From the NCBI GenBank assembly GCA_003282205.1, contig QBZW01000007.1, forward strand, positions 33,683 through 97,682: a stretch of DNA of 64,000 nucleotides, written 5' to 3'. The notes beneath the pieces are model-generated. The model was given only the letters and a program-made list of their open reading frames with translations. It was not told the DNA's origin and did not search any database. Positions 16,911 through 25,540 of this stretch are shown in pieces (position 1 is the first letter of the stretch; every line of letters begins with the position of its first letter). The position numbers and the translations under genes are program-made. This DNA comes from Pelagibacteraceae bacterium AG-337-G04 (lineage in GTDB: Bacteria > Pseudomonadota > Alphaproteobacteria > Pelagibacterales > Pelagibacteraceae).

Positions 16911-17433
16911 ATTTTGAATACTTTTTTTTCAAACCATCTATATCAATTTCATCATAATACTCTGATGGTTGAACAATCCATGGATCATTATCTAATAAAA
17001 TTGGACAGAAATCAGGTGTAAAAGTGGAGGATTTTTTTTTCCAAAGACATGCTGTTTTAATTTCACTTATGTGGTTCTTAACAGGTTCATATTCTTTAAG
17101 CCACTCAATACTTTTATTTAAGGTTAGTCCTGTATCTGAAAGATCATCTACTAACAATACATTTTTAAAATCTTCGTTAGTTGCAATTGCACTTATATCT
17201 CTTGCAAAAATAAGCTCCCCTTGTTTATCTTGTACCGTATCACCAGAGTAACTTTGAATTACAACATAAGCGGTAGGTAGTTTAAAAATTCTAGATAAAA
17301 TATCTATAATTGGAGCTGCACCTCTCATGATACCAACTAATACTGTTGGCTTGTATTTTTTTTCAATTTCTAAAGCAAGTTTTTCGACTACTTTTTTATA
17401 TTCTTCATAAGTAATTATTAATTTGTCAGCCAT
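16909..17433 (-). CDS. gpt: Purine (xanthine/guanine-type) phosphoribosyltransferase
   Basis: A 174-residue type I phosphoribosyltransferase. The PRPP-binding motif is VLLVDDLSDTGLTL (about 92-105), an early loop GIMRGAAPIIDIL holds the pyrophosphate site, and the C-terminal DPWIVQPSEYYDEID matches the base-specificity region of Gpt-like enzymes. It would convert a free purine base plus PRPP to the nucleotide in the cytosol. Xanthine/guanine is the likeliest substrate set, though hypoxanthine cannot be excluded. It faces the BMP importer operon across a shared terminator, suggesting purine uptake and salvage side by side. Confidence 0.8.
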   Translation of the reverse strand: MADKLIITYEEYKKVVEKLALEIEKKYKPTVLVGIMRGAAPIIDILSRIFKLPTAYVVIQSYSGDTVQDKQGELIFARDISAIATNEDFKNVLLVDDLSDTGLTLNKSIEWLKEYEPVKNHISEIKTACLWKKKSSTFTPDFCPILLDNDPWIVQPSEYYDEIDIDGLKKKYSK

Positions 17434-17476
17434 AAAAATTTGGTATCATAAATAAAAATATTAAAAAAGGATAAAT

Positions 17477-17779
17477 ATGAAAACTTATTGGATAAGTCTA
17501 TACTTAGAAATCTCAAGCCAGGATAACTTAAAAAAATACGGAGATAAGGCTGTTCCTATAATAAAAAGTTATGGAGGGAAACCAGTAGTTAGAGGTGGAA
17601 AATTAAAGTCATTTAGTGGTCCAAACGTTGTGCGTACTGTAATATGGGAGTTTCCGACTTACTATGATGCTATGTCATGCCATGAGTCAACTGAATATAA
17701 ATCTGCTTGGACTCATGCAGAGGATACAACTCAGAGAATAATGTTTATTGTTGAAGGAGTAGAACAAGAACAAATTTGA
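17477..17779 (+). CDS. DUF1330 family protein (copy 1)
   Basis: A 100-residue protein of the DUF1330 family, small ferredoxin-like alpha/beta barrel proteins related to dimeric monooxygenase folds and without an assigned reaction. Typical features are the opening strand YWISLYLEI, the central GGKPVVRGGK and late strand VRTVIWEFPTYYDAMSCHES, where the family has E-F-x-x-x-x-x-A. An AAAAAGG-type ribosome site precedes the ATG. It is followed after 42 bases by a second family member. No catalytic residues can be named. Confidence 0.88.
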   Translation: MKTYWISLYLEISSQDNLKKYGDKAVPIIKSYGGKPVVRGGKLKSFSGPNVVRTVIWEFPTYYDAMSCHESTEYKSAWTHAEDTTQRIMFIVEGVEQEQI

Positions 17780-17821
17780 TAAAGTAAAAATTGATTATAT
17801 AATGATAAAAAAAGGAAAATT

Positions 17822-18109
17822 ATGAAAGGTTACATAGTTTGTGTTTGGGAAAAAATTAATAGTGAGGAGAAATTAAAGGAATATGCAATAAAAGCTAAGA
17901 TTGCTGCAGATAAATACTCAGGAATATTTATAATTAGGGGTGGAAAAAATAGAACAAATGAGGGAATAAACTCTCCCAGAACAACTGTAGTTGAATTTCA
18001 AGATTACAACACAGCAATCGAATTTTATGACTCCCCAGAATATCAGGAAGCAATAGACGTTATTAAAGGCCATGCAGTTAGACATCATCAGATAATTGAA
18101 GGCACTTAA
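17822..18109 (+). CDS. DUF1330 family protein (copy 2)
   Basis: A 95-residue DUF1330 protein, paralogous in layout to the gene just upstream but clearly diverged. It has an opening GYIVCVWEKI strand, a FIIRGGKN turn, then PRTTVVEFQDYNTAIEFYDSP and a final HHQIIEGT strand. Divergence between the copies implies an old duplication or independent members, so different ligands are possible. It has its own AAAAGG ribosome site. The stop codon shares a TTAA with the stop of the convergent DNA glycosylase gene. Confidence 0.88.
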   Translation: MKGYIVCVWEKINSEEKLKEYAIKAKIAADKYSGIFIIRGGKNRTNEGINSPRTTVVEFQDYNTAIEFYDSPEYQEAIDVIKGHAVRHHQIIEGT

Positions 18110-18729
18110 TATTGTATAGGCTCATCGTCTATGGAACGCCATAAATACCAAGTAGCAACAGAGCAATATGGAGAAAATCTCTTTTTCAATCGATTTACAT
18201 AGCTCATGGGAGGTAAATAACTTTTTTTATAATTGTTTGAAATAGCTCTTAGCAAACCAATATCTTGAACGGGCCAAATGTTAGATCTGTTGTAAGTAAA
18301 TAGTAATATCATCTCTGCAGACCATCTACCTATTTGTCTTAACTCGGATAAATAAAGAATTGCCTCTTCGTCTCCCATTTTTTTTATAACTTTTGGATTA
18401 AATGTTTTATCTACAAATTTTTTTGCTAACTCTTTTATTCCTCTAACTTTTTGTCTACTTAAACCACATTTTTTCAAACGATTCGATTTAATCACATTAA
18501 CTACTTTTGGATTTATCTTTCCTTTACATTCTTTTTTAAACTTTAAAAATACAGAATTTGCTGCTGCAACACTTATTTGTTGTCCTATTATACTTTTACA
18601 TAGAGACAAAAAGATATCTTTTCTTGTTGTTAAAGTTTTATCTTTGTATCTAGAGATAAGTTTCTTCATTATCTTATCCTTGGAAAGAAACTTTACTGCC
18701 TTTGACCAATAAATTGGAGGTTTACTCAT
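18106..18729 (-). CDS. alkA: DNA-3-methyladenine glycosylase II (AlkA-type, HhH-GPD)
   Basis: A 207-residue base-excision repair glycosylase that removes alkylated bases. The IGQQISVAAANSVF segment (about 49-62) is typical of the AlkA core. The helix-hairpin-helix LRQIGRWSAEMILL (about 131-144) is followed by the catalytic aspartate in WPVQDIGLLRA (about 152-162). It lacks the N-terminal AlkA_N domain of the E. coli protein, as is common in short versions. Its start overlaps the exporter gene by eight bases and its stop is shared with the convergent DUF1330 gene. Confidence 0.9.
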   Translation of the reverse strand: MSKPPIYWSKAVKFLSKDKIMKKLISRYKDKTLTTRKDIFLSLCKSIIGQQISVAAANSVFLKFKKECKGKINPKVVNVIKSNRLKKCGLSRQKVRGIKELAKKFVDKTFNPKVIKKMGDEEAILYLSELRQIGRWSAEMILLFTYNRSNIWPVQDIGLLRAISNNYKKSYLPPMSYVNRLKKRFSPYCSVATWYLWRSIDDEPIQY

Positions 18730-19603
18730 TTTTAAAAATTAAGTTTGGTTTTTTCAAATAGATTTCTCTTCTAAATATAATTAATGAAGATAACACTACA
18801 AGTAATGAACCCAATAAAGTTTTATAAGTTGGTATTTCATTCCAAACAAAATAACCAAATACAATTGCAAATACTAAGCTTAAATACTTCAGTGGAGTAA
18901 CCAAAGAAACTTCAGAAAGTTTGTAAGATTGTCCAAGTAATAAATTAGCAATACCTCCAAGCAAACCAATCATACACAAAAGAATAAAATCTATTAATGA
19001 AGGCATTACCCATCCAAATGGAATTGTAAATAAACCTAACATAGATATCGATACTGAAAAATAAAAAGAAATAAGCCAAACTGGTTCAGATGTAGATAAC
19101 TGCCTGATAGCAATTGCTACATATGACATTCCTAAACAAAAAATTATTGGATAAATATAATAAAAATTTAAATTAGAAATACCTGGTTGTGTAATAATTA
19201 TTACTCCAAGAAAACCAATTAAAACTGCTAACCAACGATATTTACCAATTTTTTCTGACAAAAAATAAATGGATAATATTGTTGCAAAAATTGGTGCAGC
19301 AAATGAAATACTCACTACCGTTGCCAAAGGTAAATTTCTTAGTGCAATAAATACTGATACTATTGCTATTAATCCTGCAGCACATCTAAAGAAATGTAAT
19401 TTAGGTCGATCTGTTTTGTAAAAATTTGTGTAGTTTTCTTTTGGTATTAAAAAAAATATGGGTATTAATCCGCAAATTCCCCTAAAAAAAAGAACTTCAC
19501 CAACAGGATAATTTTCAGACCACTTAACAAGTACATCCATCATTGAAAATGCACACACAGACAGAAACATGTACAAAAAGCCCAATTGATTTCTAGATAA
19601 CAT
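18722..19603 (-). CDS. EamA/DMT family transporter
   Basis: A 293-residue inner-membrane protein with about ten hydrophobic helices arranged as two EamA repeats. Repeat 1 contains FSMMDVLVKW and the VLFFRGICGLIP helix. Repeat 2 ends with VTPLKYLSLVFAIVFGYFVWNE, the family's characteristic closing helix pair. DMT members export amino acids, nucleotides or other metabolites; the substrate cannot be read from the sequence. It is divergent from msrA with a 34-base gap holding facing -10 boxes, and is followed by alkA in an overlapping arrangement. Confidence 0.9.
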   Translation of the reverse strand: MLSRNQLGFLYMFLSVCAFSMMDVLVKWSENYPVGEVLFFRGICGLIPIFFLIPKENYTNFYKTDRPKLHFFRCAAGLIAIVSVFIALRNLPLATVVSISFAAPIFATILSIYFLSEKIGKYRWLAVLIGFLGVIIITQPGISNLNFYYIYPIIFCLGMSYVAIAIRQLSTSEPVWLISFYFSVSISMLGLFTIPFGWVMPSLIDFILLCMIGLLGGIANLLLGQSYKLSEVSLVTPLKYLSLVFAIVFGYFVWNEIPTYKTLLGSLLVVLSSLIIFRREIYLKKPNLIFKNE

Positions 19604-19610
19604 GAATTAG

Positions 19611-19633
19611 ATTATAATGTTATTATAACATTA
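19611..19633. promoter_or_regulatory. Divergent promoter with inverted repeat between the EamA and msrA genes
   Basis: The 34-base gap holds the inverted repeat TAATGTTA (19615-19622), three bases, then TAACATTA (19626-19633). A plus-strand TATAAT lies at 19613-19618, and minus-strand TATAAT boxes at 19611-19616 and 19622-19627. Transcripts in both directions would have leaders of only about a dozen bases. No convincing -35 boxes are seen. Confidence 0.5.
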
Positions 19634-19637
19634 ATCT

Positions 19638-20081
19638 ATGGAAATAGCAGTTTTAGCTTTGGGTTGTTTCTGGGGTCCAGAAAAAAAATATGGACAATTA
19701 GATGGTATCTACAGAACAGAGGTTGGATATTGTGGAGGAAACAGTCCTAATACAAACTATAGAGAAGTTTGTACAGGAACAACTAATCATGCGGAAGCTG
19801 TAAAATTAGAATTTGATCCTAAAATTATTACATACGAACAGATAATTAAGAGATTTTTTGAATTTCATGATCCAACCACACTAAACTCTCAAGGTCCTGA
19901 TTTTGGAACACAATACAGAAGTGAGATCTTCTATCTTAATGAAGAACAAAAAAATGTTGCTAAAAAAGTAATAGATGAAGAAAATTTAAGGTTATCTGGA
20001 AAAGTTGTAACTAAGTTATCTGAGTTGAAAAATTACTGCACTGCTGAAGAATATCATCAGAAGTATCTAGAAAAAAGATAG
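19638..20081 (+). CDS. msrA: Peptide methionine sulfoxide reductase A
   Basis: A 147-residue short-form MsrA that reduces the S-epimer of methionine sulfoxide in proteins. The catalytic motif GCFWGPE is at residues 9-15. GYCGGNSPNTNYREVCTGTTNHAE (about 32-55) and FFEFHDPTTLNSQGPDFGTQYRS carry the substrate pocket residues, and the closing AEEYHQKYL is intact. It has no signal peptide, so it is cytosolic. It is the first gene of a tight unit with sseA and an RND pump, gaps being one to four bases, which suggests an oxidative or sulfur-linked stress unit (inference). Confidence 0.95.
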   Translation: MEIAVLALGCFWGPEKKYGQLDGIYRTEVGYCGGNSPNTNYREVCTGTTNHAEAVKLEFDPKIITYEQIIKRFFEFHDPTTLNSQGPDFGTQYRSEIFYLNEEQKNVAKKVIDEENLRLSGKVVTKLSELKNYCTAEEYHQKYLEKR

Positions 20082-20082
20082 A

Positions 20083-20898
20083 ATGTCACTTGTTACATCA
20101 GATTGGTTAGAAAATAATTTAAGTGACGTCAAAATAATTGACTGCTCATGGCATATGCCAGGAATTGATAGAAATCCTAGAGAGGAGTACTTTAAAAATC
20201 ATATTCCTGGTGCAATTTTTTTTGATTTAGATGAAAACTCAGATCAAAATACAGATTTACCTCACATGCTTCCTACAAAAGAGAAATGGGAAGAGATAGT
20301 ATCTTCAATGGGTATATCAAATACCGATAGAATTGTAATTTATGATAACTCTGATGTTCTAAGTTCATGTAGGGCTTGGTACAATTTTATTTATTTTGGT
20401 CATGACAAACTCCTAGTAAGTGTTTTAGATGGTGGTTTAAAAAAATGGTTAATTGAAAATAGGAAAACAACAAATGAAAAAACAATTTTAGACAACTCTA
20501 TCTACAGAGCAACAGAAAATAAGTCTCTAGTAAAAAATATTATTGAAGTAAATGAAAACATTGAAAAAAAAAATTTTACGATAATCGATGCTAGAAGTAA
20601 GGAAAGATTTAACGGAAGTGTTCCAGATCCCAGAAAGAATGTGAGAAGTGGATCTATTCCAAACTCTGTATGTCTTCCATTTAAAGAAATTATAAATAGC
20701 TCAGACAATACTTTTAAAGGTGTAAGTGAAATCTCAAAAAAGTTCAGCGAAATTATTGATTTAAATGACGATAAAAGAGTTTTTTCATGTGGATCTGGTA
20801 TAACAGCATGTGTTTTAGGTCTTGCATATTCCCTTGTAAATAATACATATTCTCCTACAGTTTATGATGGTTCATGGGCTGAATATGGAAGAATATAA
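20083..20898 (+). CDS. sseA: 3-mercaptopyruvate/thiosulfate sulfurtransferase
   Basis: A 271-residue tandem-rhodanese protein. The first domain (about 1-125) includes DCSWHMPGIDRNPREEY and HIPGAIFFDLDE. The second (about 150-271) ends in the active loop VFSCGSGITACVLGLA, with the persulfide-carrying Cys in CGSGITA. The CG[ST]G[IV]TA loop fits mercaptopyruvate sulfurtransferase better than thiosulfate-type CRxGxR/T rhodanese. It starts one base after the msrA stop and ends two bases before the adaptor gene, so it is co-transcribed with both. Confidence 0.92.
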   Translation: MSLVTSDWLENNLSDVKIIDCSWHMPGIDRNPREEYFKNHIPGAIFFDLDENSDQNTDLPHMLPTKEKWEEIVSSMGISNTDRIVIYDNSDVLSSCRAWYNFIYFGHDKLLVSVLDGGLKKWLIENRKTTNEKTILDNSIYRATENKSLVKNIIEVNENIEKKNFTIIDARSKERFNGSVPDPRKNVRSGSIPNSVCLPFKEIINSSDNTFKGVSEISKKFSEIIDLNDDKRVFSCGSGITACVLGLAYSLVNNTYSPTVYDGSWAEYGRI

Positions 20899-20900
20899 AA

Positions 20901-21821
20901 ATGAAAAGATCTACTAAAATAACATCAATAATAGTAATTTTTTTTCTAATTATCGCAGCTGTAATTATTGCTCGAACGATGATTGGAAACCATTTTAAAA
21001 AAAAATTTAGCAAAAGACCGCCACCAGGTATAATAGTTAAAGCAGTTGAAGAAAGAAAATTTCAAAATATTATTGAAACCTTCGGAACAGCCGTTCCTAT
21101 TAAAACACAGTCATACAACATCGAAAAATATGAAATTTTAGAGGAAATTAAATATAATACTAGAGTTAAATCTGGTGATGTAGTCGCTAAATTAAAAAGT
21201 AGAACAATATCTGCACCTTTTGATGGAGTAATTGGTAAAAGAAACTTTTCTGACGACATTAATGTTTCCGAAAGCTCTGTTGTAATTGATATTGAAGATG
21301 CATCTTTTTTATTTATTGATGTTGATGTTCCAGAAGTATTTGCACCATTTGTAGAAAAAGGACTAGGTGTTGATATAAAATTTTCTGGAAATAAGGATAA
21401 GACTTATAAAGGTATAGTAGATTCTTTGGCCAGCAGAATTGATATTAGTAATAGATCTTTAAGACTAAGAGTTAAAATGCAAAATGCGAATTACGAGATT
21501 TTGCCTGGTGCTTTAATGGAGGTAACAATTAAATATAATGAAAGAATTTCGTTAGGTATACCAGATACAAGCGTAATCTTAGAAGGCAATAAAGTTTATA
21601 CTTATAAAGTAGATAAAGAGAATGTAACTAATAGAGTTGAAGTTAAAGTTGGTAACAGAAACAAAGGATATCTAGAAGTAGAGTCCGGTTTAAACGAGGG
21701 CGACATAGTCGTTGCTGAAGGATTAAAAAAAGTTAGACCCAACGGAAAAATTAAACCCATTAAAGATGGTGAAAAAAAAACTGAGTCTAGTTGGGGTAAA
21801 AAAGAAAATAAAAGTAAATAA
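20901..21821 (+). CDS. RND efflux periplasmic adaptor lacking the alpha-hairpin
   Basis: A 306-residue membrane fusion protein. An N-terminal anchor (about 8-26) is followed by the lipoyl half-motifs LEEIKYNTRVKSGDVVAKL and ISAPFDGVIGKRNF, then beta-barrel and membrane-proximal domains to about residue 285. Usually 60-120 residues of helical hairpin separate the two lipoyl halves; here only about four residues do (KSRT, about 103-106). The hairpin is what contacts a TolC-type channel, and no outer-membrane factor gene lies nearby. A spirochete adaptor without a hairpin is, to my knowledge, a described precedent. Start and frame are clear. Confidence 0.9.
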   Translation: MKRSTKITSIIVIFFLIIAAVIIARTMIGNHFKKKFSKRPPPGIIVKAVEERKFQNIIETFGTAVPIKTQSYNIEKYEILEEIKYNTRVKSGDVVAKLKSRTISAPFDGVIGKRNFSDDINVSESSVVIDIEDASFLFIDVDVPEVFAPFVEKGLGVDIKFSGNKDKTYKGIVDSLASRIDISNRSLRLRVKMQNANYEILPGALMEVTIKYNERISLGIPDTSVILEGNKVYTYKVDKENVTNRVEVKVGNRNKGYLEVESGLNEGDIVVAEGLKKVRPNGKIKPIKDGEKKTESSWGKKENKSK

Positions 21822-21825
21822 TTAA

Positions 21826-24800
21826 ATGTATTTAACTGATGTTAGTATTAGAAGACCAGCACTGTCATGGGTATTATCCTTAATACTTGTTGTATTTGGA
21901 ACTTTTGTATTTTCAAAGTTACCCGTGAGAGAACTTCCATCTGGTCTACAACCACCTGTGGTTCAGGTTCAGGTGGAATATGCTTCAGCCTCAGCTCCGA
22001 TTGTTGATGAAGAAGTTACACAAGTAATTGAGGAAGTTATAGGAGGAGCAGAGGGAATAAAAAATATAGACGCCAAATCAGAAAATGGAAAAAGCACAAT
22101 AAATATTGAATTTGACACTGATATTGACCTTGACAATGCAGCTAATGATGTGAGGGAAAGAGTTGCTAGAGTTGTTGGAAGACTTCCCACAGAGTCTGAG
22201 GCACCAAGAATTCTTAAGCAATCTGCGGGTTTTACGACAACTATGTGGCTAGCTTTGTCCTCAGAAACCTGGAGTGATCTTGAGTTGGGAGATTATGCAG
22301 AACGGTACTTAGTTGATCAGTTTTCTAGTATAAAAAATGTTGGCCGAATAAGAACAGGAGGCCTTAGAGAACAAAGTATAAGAGTATGGATAGATCCAAT
22401 CAAATTAGCCGCAAATAATTTAACTATACAAGAAGTAGAAAGATCTTTAAGAAACGAAAATGTTCGATTACCAGCAGGTACACTTGAAGCTGAAAATATA
22501 GATTTAACGATCAATATCGATAAATCTTACAATAACCTAGAAAAACTTAAGGAACTCCCAATTAAGAAAGCTAAAGATAATATAGTAAGATTATCTGATA
22601 TCGCAAATTTAGAGTTAGGCCCTGTCACAGAGAAAGTTTTATTTAGAGCTCAGAGCAAAGGAGCACTAGATTTAAAAACTATGGGAATAGGTATTTATGC
22701 AAGAAGTGGAGCCTCAACTGTTGAATTATCAAAAGAAGTCGAAAAAAAAATTATAGAAATAAGAAAAACTTTACCAGCTGATTTAAATTTAGAAATAGCT
22801 TTTAATAGAGCCACTTATATTGGTGAAGCAATAAATGAAGTTTATAAAACTTTAGTTATAGCTTTTATACTTGTAGTAATAATTATTTATTTATTTTTAG
22901 GAAACTTAAAAGCAGTTATTGTTCCTGCAATAGCTTTACCTGTAAGTCTAATTGCAACTTTCTTGGGTTTATATATATTTGATTTATCTATTAATATATT
23001 TGTCTTATTAAGTTTTATATTAGCAATTGGAATTATTACTGACGACTCGGTCATCATGACTGATGCGATATATAGAAGAATTGAAAATGGTGAGACACCG
23101 CTAGTAGCAGCTTATAAAGGCTCTAAACAAATTACATTTGCAATTATTGCAACAACTCTTATTTTAGTTGCAGTCTTTTTACCTTTAATTTTTATTGAAG
23201 GTATTGCTGGAACTTTATTTAAAGAAACAGCAATAGCGCTATCATTTGCAATAGTAGTTTCATCATTTGTTGCTCTAACACTTTCACCCATGCTTGGTAG
23301 TAAATTTCTTGATAAAAAGAAAAAGTCTAATTTCGTGACAAGAGGATTTGATAAATTTTTTCAAGGTTTTATAAAATTTTACACTGAGACATTAGTATTT
23401 TGGATGAATAAGAAGAAAACAATAATAACATTTATAATTTTTATCGTAATTGCCTCTGGGGCTTTGTACAATTATACAAAAAAAGAGTTATTGCCATTAG
23501 AAGATCGTGGAGTTTACTTAGTCATAGGATTTACTGATGAGGGAAGCTCATTCCAATATACTCAAAAGAGGGCTGAAGACGTTGAAAAAAGACTTATTCC
23601 ATTGCTAGATGGAGATAAAAGTCCATACAATAGATTTTTAATGATAGTTCCAGGATTTGGTTCCGAAAATAGCTTCCTAATAATCTCACTTTTAGATAAT
23701 TGGAAAAATAGAAAACAAAATTCTCAAACGATAATGAGACAAGCAATTGGAAAAATAGTTACAGTACCCCAAACACTAGCTTTTCCAATTTCTCCACAGT
23801 CCATAAGAGTTTCTAGTTACAATAAACCTGTTCAAATGGTTATCTATGGAAATACATATGAAGAACTAGAGCAAATACAATCTCAAGTTATTAGAATGTT
23901 AAGAAAGAACAGAAATTTATCAAGACTCGAGTCTGACTACACCAGAAATAAACCTGAAGTAAATATTAAAATTAATAAAAATAAAGCAAAAGACTTAGGA
24001 ATATCAACTGAAGCAATTGGTCAAACTTTAGAAACTTTGTATGGGGGTAAGACAGTTACAAAGTTTAATAAACTTGGAAAAGAATACCCAATTATTTTAC
24101 AACAATATTTAGAAGATAGAAAAAATAAAGAAAGTTTAAGTAAAATATTTGTTCGATCAGAAAAAACAGGTAATTTAGTTTCTCTATCTAATCTTGTTGA
24201 ATTTAATGAAAAAGGAACAGCAAGTAAATTATCAAGATACAACAGACAACGTGCTGTAACAATATCAGCTAACATAAGTGAAAGTTATACTTTAGCGGAA
24301 GCAATAAATTATTTAGAGGAGACAATGAACAATGTTGCCCCGGATAAACAAATTACTTGGAAAGGAAAATCTGAAGAATTAAAAGAGACAAGTAATGAAC
24401 TCTATATTATTTTCGCATTAGCATTATTGACTGCCTATCTTGTAATGTCAGCTACTTTTAACTCATTTATTCATCCATTTATAATTATTTTAACTGTTCC
24501 ACTTGCAGTATTTGGTGGTTTGGTATTTATATTATTTCTAAATTCATCAATAAATATATTTTCACAAATAGCTTTGGTAATTCTCATTGGTATTTCAACA
24601 AAAAATAGTATTCTAATAGTCGATTATGCTAATCAATTGAGAGCTAAGGGTAAAGAAATTGAAAAAGCAGTTAGAGAAGCCTGCAGTTTAAGATTTAGAC
24701 CAATTATAATGACCTCATTAAGTACAATGATAGCTATGTTACCGTTGGTTATTGGAAATATTGGTCCTGGCGCTGGAGAAGGCTCAAGACTTGCTGTTGG

Positions 24801-24936
24801 AGCAACAATACTTGGAGGAATGATAATTTCGACTTTCTTTACTTTGTATGTAACTCCTACGATGTATTTAACTTTAGCAAAAAATACTAAAAGAATTGAT
24901 GCTGTTGATATTGAACTTAAGAAACAATTAAATTAA
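21826..24936 (+). CDS. RND-family efflux pump inner-membrane permease
   Basis: A 1036-residue proton-driven transporter of the AcrB/HAE1-like family with 12 membrane helices in two repeats and two large periplasmic loops. The opening DVSIRRPALSWVLSL is canonical. The proton-relay acidic pair is in AIGIITDDSVIMTDAI (helix 4). The porter loop has the expected VEYASASAPIVDEEV start, and the second repeat has ISTKNSILIVDYANQL. It lies four bases behind its adaptor gene. The substrate is not readable. Its stop TAA shares the palindrome TTAA with the stop of the convergent lipoprotein gene. Confidence 0.95.
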   Translation: MYLTDVSIRRPALSWVLSLILVVFGTFVFSKLPVRELPSGLQPPVVQVQVEYASASAPIVDEEVTQVIEEVIGGAEGIKNIDAKSENGKSTINIEFDTDIDLDNAANDVRERVARVVGRLPTESEAPRILKQSAGFTTTMWLALSSETWSDLELGDYAERYLVDQFSSIKNVGRIRTGGLREQSIRVWIDPIKLAANNLTIQEVERSLRNENVRLPAGTLEAENIDLTINIDKSYNNLEKLKELPIKKAKDNIVRLSDIANLELGPVTEKVLFRAQSKGALDLKTMGIGIYARSGASTVELSKEVEKKIIEIRKTLPADLNLEIAFNRATYIGEAINEVYKTLVIAFILVVIIIYLFLGNLKAVIVPAIALPVSLIATFLGLYIFDLSINIFVLLSFILAIGIITDDSVIMTDAIYRRIENGETPLVAAYKGSKQITFAIIATTLILVAVFLPLIFIEGIAGTLFKETAIALSFAIVVSSFVALTLSPMLGSKFLDKKKKSNFVTRGFDKFFQGFIKFYTETLVFWMNKKKTIITFIIFIVIASGALYNYTKKELLPLEDRGVYLVIGFTDEGSSFQYTQKRAEDVEKRLIPLLDGDKSPYNRFLMIVPGFGSENSFLIISLLDNWKNRKQNSQTIMRQAIGKIVTVPQTLAFPISPQSIRVSSYNKPVQMVIYGNTYEELEQIQSQVIRMLRKNRNLSRLESDYTRNKPEVNIKINKNKAKDLGISTEAIGQTLETLYGGKTVTKFNKLGKEYPIILQQYLEDRKNKESLSKIFVRSEKTGNLVSLSNLVEFNEKGTASKLSRYNRQRAVTISANISESYTLAEAINYLEETMNNVAPDKQITWKGKSEELKETSNELYIIFALALLTAYLVMSATFNSFIHPFIIILTVPLAVFGGLVFILFLNSSINIFSQIALVILIGISTKNSILIVDYANQLRAKGKEIEKAVREACSLRFRPIIMTSLSTMIAMLPLVIGNIGPGAGEGSRLAVGATILGGMIISTFFTLYVTPTMYLTLAKNTKRIDAVDIELKKQLN

Positions 24937-25538
24937 AAAATAATATATTTTTTAGTAGTAAGTGATTTTTGACAATTATTAAGCTGTTCTTTGTATTTCT
25001 TAGATTGATTTTCAACTTTTTTTGCTAAAAGAATAATTTTTTGATTTTTTTTATAATTTTTGTAATTTCCCCAGCCTTCATGATAAGCAACATATTGTTT
25101 AAAAGCATCATTTTTTGGTATTTTTAAGATCTTTTCTGTTTTGTTTGTATACCAACCAATAAAATCTACACTATCTTTAAATCTTGTCCTGGTAGCATAC
25201 TTGTTTCCTGTTTCTTCTTTGTATTGCTTCCAGGTTCCTCTGACTGCTTGAGAATAACCAAAAGAACTTGATGGTCTTTTATATGGAATAACTTGAAACA
25301 ATTTTTGTCTAGGTGGTTTTGCCAACCAATCGAAATCTGACTCCATTTTAATTATAGCAAGTTGCAAATTAATAGGAGTTCCCCATTTTTGTTCAGTTTT
25401 TTTTGCATGTTTGTACCAAAGATATCTTTCTGAAAAAATTGAACAGCCATCTGCAGTATTTTTAGGAATTGAGGAGCAACCAGAAAATAAAATAGGAATT
25501 ACAAATATATATATAATTTTATTTCGAATTATTTTCAT
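24933..25538 (-). CDS. Lipoprotein with lytic transglycosylase (SLT) domain
   Basis: A 201-residue protein. The lipoprotein signal ends in lipobox LFSGC (Cys21). The domain starts with a Glu in IIKMESDFDW (about 66-75), the place of the catalytic glutamate in SLT lysozyme-like enzymes. GYSQAVRGTWKQYKEETGN (about 97-115) is the second family motif, and a YHEGWGNY motif follows near 153. It would cut peptidoglycan at the envelope, supplying anhydro-muropeptides for ampG/amgK/murU recycling elsewhere in this window. It ends on a shared TTAA with the RND gene. Confidence 0.85.
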   Translation of the reverse strand: MKIIRNKIIYIFVIPILFSGCSSIPKNTADGCSIFSERYLWYKHAKKTEQKWGTPINLQLAIIKMESDFDWLAKPPRQKLFQVIPYKRPSSSFGYSQAVRGTWKQYKEETGNKYATRTRFKDSVDFIGWYTNKTEKILKIPKNDAFKQYVAYHEGWGNYKNYKKNQKIILLAKKVENQSKKYKEQLNNCQKSLTTKKYIIF

Positions 25539-25540
25539 TA

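Noticed and set aside
19638..20081. MsrA looked truncated at 147 residues
   Set aside because: Start motif GCFWG and end motif AEEYHQKYL are both present, so it is a complete short-form enzyme.
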